53,397 nt of DNA from Faecalibacterium sp. UBA1762. GTDB taxonomy: Bacteria; Bacillota; Clostridia; Oscillospirales; Ruminococcaceae. The stretch's first letter is position 1, and every line of letters begins with the position of its first letter. Position numbers and translations under genes: made by a program. The stretch spans positions 4,352 through 57,748 of the forward strand of contig DCHC01000009.1 of NCBI GenBank assembly GCA_002314755.1. Reading direction: 5' to 3'. The notes beneath the pieces are model-generated. The model did no database searches. It was not told the origin of the DNA and saw only the letters and a program-made list of their open reading frames with translations. Of this stretch, positions 49,755 through 53,397 are shown one piece after another.

Positions 49755-51238
49755 GCTTTACTTCAGCAGGTTTTTACGGCTTTTTAGCTTTAGTATTGGT
49801 GCTGAACTATGTCGCAGCGATATTGCCGCAGCAGGTCTCAAAATGGGTACAAAATGGTATGCTGTTGGCAGATAGCCTGCTATTTGCGGGTTTGTTTGGC
49901 TGGCAGACCCTGGCTGCGGTATTAATGGCGGCACTTTTATGCTGGGGTTTTGCGTTGTGGTGTGAAAAATCGGCTCACCCTGTGGGCGTGGGGCGGTTGG
50001 GCATGGTGTTGATGTTGTTTGGGCTGATTGCAATAAAATATTCCGGAATGTTATTTTCCGGTATCGGAAAATTGGTTCCTCAGCTTTGTTCACCTGAGTT
50101 TTCCGGTGTTTTCAACGCCGTCGGTATAAGCTACTATACTCTCACCGCAATCGGATATCTGTCAGATGTCTCCCATAAAAAATATAGGGCGATCAGGTCC
50201 CCGTTACGGGTTTTGCTGTGCATTTCCTTTTTTCCGCAGCTTCCAAGCGGGCCTATTGCGCGTATTCCCGCCATTTTTCCGCAGTTTGAAAAAACAAGAA
50301 AATTGAATTATGACACTTTTGCGCAGGGAATGACCGAGCTTTTATTCGGTGCTTTTCGCAAGCTTGTCATTGCGGATAGTATTGCGTTGGCAGTCAATCC
50401 GGTGTTTAACGATCCGCAAAGCTTTTCCGGCCCATGCCTTGTGCTGGCAGCAATAGGCTTTTCCTATCAGTTGTACAGTGATTTTGCCGGATATACTGAG
50501 ATGGCACGGGGCATTGCAAGATTGTTTGGTATTCAGTTGCAGCAGAACTTTAACCGTCCGTTTGCGGCAAGAAGCTTTGCGGAGCTTTGGAACCGCTGGC
50601 ATCTTTCGCTGTCGTTTTGGCTGAGAGATTATATCTATTTTCCGATGGGCGGCAGCCGTCGGGGCTTGTTGCGCATGTGCCTTGCCACCATGACTGTATT
50701 TGCGGTTAGCGGAATCTGGCACAATGCGGGCTGGCTATTCTGCCTGTGGGGGATTTTGAACGGGCTGTTTGTTGTAGAGGAAAAGCTGACGAAAAAGCCG
50801 CGAGCCGCGCTTGAGCGAAAACTGCCGGGGTATGAAGGCAGCTTTTTGCAGGATGTTTGGCAACGGGTGCGAGTATATCTCATTTTTACGGTATGTTTTA
50901 TCATGTTTCGGGTGGGGCAAACCGGCGACAGCCTGGCGGCAGCAGGACAGTTTTATGCCGGGCTTTTCCGGGATTGGGTTGTCCTGCTACAGTTCGGTCG
51001 GCTGGCAGCCCAACTGAAAGCAATGAGCATTGGACGCAAGCTGACAGCCTACCTGGGGGCAGCTGTTCTGTTGACCGAAGGTTTGGACTGGTTTGCTGCC
51101 CGCGCTGAAACAGAAACAGCTCTCTGGCTGCGAGGCAGAAAGGTCTGGATGCGTATGACAGTATACTATGCGCAGCTTTTGCTATTGCTATTTTTCGGTC
51201 AGTTCGGCGGTTCTTCCTTTATCTACTTTACATTTTGA
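49751..51238 (+). CDS. MBOAT-family O-acyltransferase (AlgI/DltB-like)
   Basis: A 495-residue MBOAT with about eleven membrane segments. The conserved core is FFPQLPSGPIARI, YSDFAGYTEMARG, FNRPFAARSFAELWNRWHLS with His284, WLRDYIYFPMGGSRRG, and VSGIWHNAGWLF with the catalytic His324. This family moves acetyl or other acyl groups across the membrane onto alginate, teichoic acids or other glycans. AlgI-like features outnumber DltB-like ones. The ATG overlaps the stop of the GT-C-like gene and has GAGG upstream. An SGNH-type partner follows directly, the usual pair. Confidence 0.93.
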   Translation: MSFTSAGFYGFLALVLVLNYVAAILPQQVSKWVQNGMLLADSLLFAGLFGWQTLAAVLMAALLCWGFALWCEKSAHPVGVGRLGMVLMLFGLIAIKYSGMLFSGIGKLVPQLCSPEFSGVFNAVGISYYTLTAIGYLSDVSHKKYRAIRSPLRVLLCISFFPQLPSGPIARIPAIFPQFEKTRKLNYDTFAQGMTELLFGAFRKLVIADSIALAVNPVFNDPQSFSGPCLVLAAIGFSYQLYSDFAGYTEMARGIARLFGIQLQQNFNRPFAARSFAELWNRWHLSLSFWLRDYIYFPMGGSRRGLLRMCLATMTVFAVSGIWHNAGWLFCLWGILNGLFVVEEKLTKKPRAALERKLPGYEGSFLQDVWQRVRVYLIFTVCFIMFRVGQTGDSLAAAGQFYAGLFRDWVVLLQFGRLAAQLKAMSIGRKLTAYLGAAVLLTEGLDWFAARAETETALWLRGRKVWMRMTVYYAQLLLLLFFGQFGGSSFIYFTF

Positions 51239-51252
51239 AAGGCGGTATCCGT

Positions 51253-52320
51253 ATGCGGAGAAAAAACAATAACCCAATGCTACGTATCCTGTATGCCGCA
51301 CTGTGGTTTGTACCGATTGCCGTGTTGGTTGCGCTGGTCAATGTTAAGGTGGATCCTGCAAATCTGTTTCGCCGGGATTATGAATATACGGTGGCGCAAA
51401 TAGTCACATCCGGCCAAAATGCTTCCGAGCTGAAAAACATGGATGACCGTACTTTTCAGAAATACTGTGCAAAGCTGTTGACATACACCCCGGATACATT
51501 AGTTTTAGGCTCAAGCCGAGCCATGCAGATAACCGCACGGGATTTACATTGTGAGACACTATTTAATGTTGGGGTAACAAATGGGGATTTGCGGGATTTC
51601 ATTTCATTTTACCTTTTGTATAAACAGAACAATAAATTACCCAGACGGGTTATCCTCATGACGGATTACTGTATTTTTAATCCGGCTAAATTGGATGGGC
51701 GTGCCTACACAGACGGATATCAGGATTTTGCAAAACAGATTGATACACAACCAATATTAAGCGGAAAGAGTTTGGAAAAATGGAAACAAGTTTTTTCTCC
51801 ATCGTACTTTCAGACGGCGGTTCGCTTTTTGCTTTCCGGTGGAGAAGCGCAGCCTGTGATGACGACAGAGTATGAGGCAGAAACCGATATGCGACGATCA
51901 GACGGGAGTTACAGTTATAACGCACAGATAAGAAATACCCGAGCTACCGATATTACAGATGAGCAGGCTTTTATACGAATGGGCTTGACATTGGGAGAAT
52001 ATGACGACAATTCAGCTGTGCTTAGGCAACAGTTTGAAGCATTTGTAGATCAAATATTAAAGGATGGAATGGATGTAGTATTTTATTTTCCACCGATTCA
52101 TCCGGCTTATTACAGACAGATGCAACAAAGCGCACAGTATTGCTCACAGATACAACTTGAGGAGTATTTTAAAAGTTTCGCAGATAATCATGGCATAAAA
52201 ACATTTGGCAGTTATGACGCTTTTGCACTGGGGTTGACAGAGGCGGATTTTCATGACGGCCTTCACTGTTCCCTGCAGGCAACCCAAAGTATTTTACCGG
52301 AATGGTTGACAGAAAATTAG
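51253..52320 (+). CDS. DltD/AlgX-like SGNH protein, partner of the MBOAT
   Basis: A 355-residue protein with an N-terminal membrane anchor (residues about 11-32) and an outside domain. LVLGSSRAMQI (84-93) gives the nucleophile Ser and FHDGLH (333-338) the Asp and His of an SGNH-type active site. Such proteins hand the acyl group exported by an MBOAT to the glycan. The ATG at 51253 has GGCGG eight bases upstream; a TTG at 51235 is less likely. It is the last gene of the cluster and ends in a strong terminator. The name DltD-like is by topology, not by clear family match. Confidence 0.82.
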   Translation: MRRKNNNPMLRILYAALWFVPIAVLVALVNVKVDPANLFRRDYEYTVAQIVTSGQNASELKNMDDRTFQKYCAKLLTYTPDTLVLGSSRAMQITARDLHCETLFNVGVTNGDLRDFISFYLLYKQNNKLPRRVILMTDYCIFNPAKLDGRAYTDGYQDFAKQIDTQPILSGKSLEKWKQVFSPSYFQTAVRFLLSGGEAQPVMTTEYEAETDMRRSDGSYSYNAQIRNTRATDITDEQAFIRMGLTLGEYDDNSAVLRQQFEAFVDQILKDGMDVVFYFPPIHPAYYRQMQQSAQYCSQIQLEEYFKSFADNHGIKTFGSYDAFALGLTEADFHDGLHCSLQATQSILPEWLTEN

Positions 52321-52331
52321 AAAATGAAAAA

Positions 52332-52376
52332 GAGCTGACCGATTTGCTATTTCGGCGAGATCGGTCAGTTCTTTTT
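52332..52376 (+). terminator. Terminator of the glycan cluster
   Basis: GAGCTGACCGAT and ATCGGTCAGTTC form a 12-bp stem followed by TTTTT. Confidence 0.9.
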
Positions 52377-52415
52377 AACGGAAAATAAGAAAAAATAGTA
52401 TTCTCAGCAGGATTA

Positions 52416-53006
52416 TCAGATATGTTCCACCTTTAATCTGCCGGTATGACACTTAGCGCACCGGTATTGGTCAGGGTGTGAGGTAACACTGCAATCCCGC
52501 TGGCGAAAAAAACGGTTGCCGCAGCTTTGACAGGTGATCTGCCAGTGATAGGTGACATTGCGTTTCGGCAATGCAATACCGTTTGCGGTAGCATCGGTCA
52601 CCCGGTGGATATCGTAACCGTAAGTACGGCTCATTCGGGCGGCATAGCTTTTCCAAAGGCTGCCGTGGTTATGGCAATCGGGACAGGTATGCAATATTTC
52701 GTGGGCGAGGGTGTTCAGACATTGTTTGATGCCTGCCCGAGGCAAAGAGGCGCTGATCTCTATCGTGTATTTATAGTTTTTATCTTTACCGGTATAGCAA
52801 CAGCCAAGTCGCTTGGTGGAGCGGGTATTCCACAGCACATGGGGGTTGGTATGTTCGCTTATGGGAATATTCAGTCGAGTCGCCTGGTCCTGTACATAAA
52901 TCAGAAGAAGATCCACCTCGTAAGAGCTGAGCGGAAGCTTGGTAAAGGCGTCATCCGGAATGAGGATGCTGTCGGAGGACAGTTTTGTCTTTGTTGATGG
53001 TGTCAC
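52416..53006 (-). CDS. SprT-like zinc-dependent protein
   Basis: A 196-residue protein with a SprT-like core. LAHEILHTCPDCHNHGSLW contains HExxH plus a later His, the zinc metalloprotease layout. A C-terminal zinc ribbon follows: CQSCGNRFFRQRDC and YRCAKCHTGRL. In SprT and Spartan proteins these parts cut DNA-protein cross-links; the bacterial function is unclear. The start is probably GTG at 53006 with AGGT upstream, since the longer frame would overlap the preceding gene. It is 40 bases after that gene and likely in the same transcript. Confidence 0.78.
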   Translation of the reverse strand: MTPSTKTKLSSDSILIPDDAFTKLPLSSYEVDLLLIYVQDQATRLNIPISEHTNPHVLWNTRSTKRLGCCYTGKDKNYKYTIEISASLPRAGIKQCLNTLAHEILHTCPDCHNHGSLWKSYAARMSRTYGYDIHRVTDATANGIALPKRNVTYHWQITCQSCGNRFFRQRDCSVTSHPDQYRCAKCHTGRLKVEHI

Positions 53007-53046
53007 AACTCTACCTGCCTTTCTGAAAAATGAATATCGCAAGGCC

Positions 53047-53397
53047 TCAAGCCTGAAAATCGGTGTGGGGCGGATCGTTATCGTGCAGACTGTCGGAAGC
53101 ACCGTTAGCCCCATCGGCAGAATTTTGCGTCAGCTGCAAGGGATCGTCATCTTCCCTGCCCAGCTGCGTACGCCATATCTCGCGCAGGCTTTGCTGCAGC
53201 ACATCCCAGTCCTCCCGGGCGGAATCCAGCTGCTCGTCTACCATACCTTTTAGGCTGTGCAGATACTGTTCGCCCCGTTTTTGTTGAACCAGCCAAAAGC
53301 CGGAAAGTGAGAACCGCTCACTGTTACGCAGCTTTTCCAATTGGGTACGCAATCCGTCTGGACTGGCCTGTCGGGCAGCCCGGCGAGCTTTCCAGTG
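53047..53397 (-). CDS. Hypothetical protein, C-terminal fragment
   Basis: The reading frame is open to the right edge; the visible 116 residues are the C-terminal end. It begins HWKARRAARQASPDG and has a charged, helical middle (REDWDVLQQSLREIWRTQLG) and an acidic, Asp/Ser/Asn-rich tail. I see no known domain. An internal TTG at 53352 could be a start, but the frame has no stop upstream within the window, so a longer gene is more likely. It stands before the SprT-like gene on the same strand. Confidence 0.6.
   Translation of the reverse strand, partial: HWKARRAARQASPDGLRTQLEKLRNSERFSLSGFWLVQQKRGEQYLHSLKGMVDEQLDSAREDWDVLQQSLREIWRTQLGREDDDPLQLTQNSADGANGASDSLHDNDPPHTDFQA

Noticed and set aside
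1..53397. Mobile elements, prophage or defence genes
   Set aside because: No transposase, integrase, recombinase, long terminal repeats or toxin-antitoxin pair was seen on either strand.

Overview
This window is a chromosomal replication-origin region from a Gram-positive, low-to-medium GC Firmicute, most likely a gut Clostridia member of the Ruminococcaceae/Oscillospiraceae type. That placement is an inference. It rests on the gene order rpmH-dnaA-dnaN-S4 protein-recF-remB-gyrB-gyrA, on noc-parA-parB with parS sites left of the origin, on a PPi-type phosphofructokinase, and on strong AGGAGG-type ribosome binding sites. No mobile element, CRISPR array or rRNA was seen. There is one tRNA.

Layout. 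1-7.3 kb is an accessory/metabolic segment: a truncated gene at the left edge, a cytoplasmic GH27 alpha-galactosidase with a small zinc-binding partner, a predicted heavy-metal exporter, PPi-dependent phosphofructokinase, an autoregulated membrane-anchored MerR regulator with a YbjQ protein, an M18 aminopeptidase and a small HEAT-like protein. A tRNA-Met and a long AT/pyrimidine-rich spacer follow. From 8.1 to 20.3 kb every gene runs leftward: serS, parB, parA, two parS sites, noc, rsmG, mnmG, mnmE, khpB (jag), yidC, yidD, rnpA, rpmH. From 20.5 to 31.9 kb every gene runs rightward: dnaA, the oriC spacer (22.0-22.25 kb), dnaN, S4 protein, recF, remB, gyrB, gyrA, asnS and a zinc-ribbon/coiled-coil protein. 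The strand switch between rpmH and dnaA, plus relaxed DnaA boxes between dnaA and dnaN, place the origin.

31.9-41.9 kb is mixed housekeeping and accessory: a metallophosphoesterase, a membrane-anchored transglutaminase-like protein, MTA/SAH nucleosidase, cyclophilin, a GHL10-type glycosidase-like lipid-free surface protein, an orphan PTS enzyme I, an N-acetylhexosamine kinase (NahK-like), a DUF2284 protein and a YhfC-like membrane protein with altered active-site residues.

42.0-52.3 kb is one long rightward cluster that looks like a cell-surface glycan assembly system. It has three sugar-modifying enzymes (Gfo/Idh oxidoreductase, an extended SDR with Arg replacing the catalytic Lys, a TIM-barrel isomerase), two GT2 enzymes, an FAD-dependent oxidoreductase, a GT-C-like polytopic protein, an MBOAT acyltransferase and a DltD-like SGNH protein. 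The likely flow is nucleotide- or lipid-linked sugar formation, polyprenyl-phosphate-sugar transfer outside the membrane, then O-acylation. This is the part of the window least explained by known systems. The right edge holds a SprT-like zinc protein and a truncated unknown gene.

Regulatory signals read directly include a 24-bp perfect palindrome at the alpha-galactosidase promoter, a textbook MerR promoter (19-bp spacer over an ACCTTCC-N7-GGAAGGT dyad), a parS site buried inside a 34-bp terminator-like palindrome, and DnaA-box-like TTWTCAACA elements, some as perfect palindromes, in several intergenic regions.
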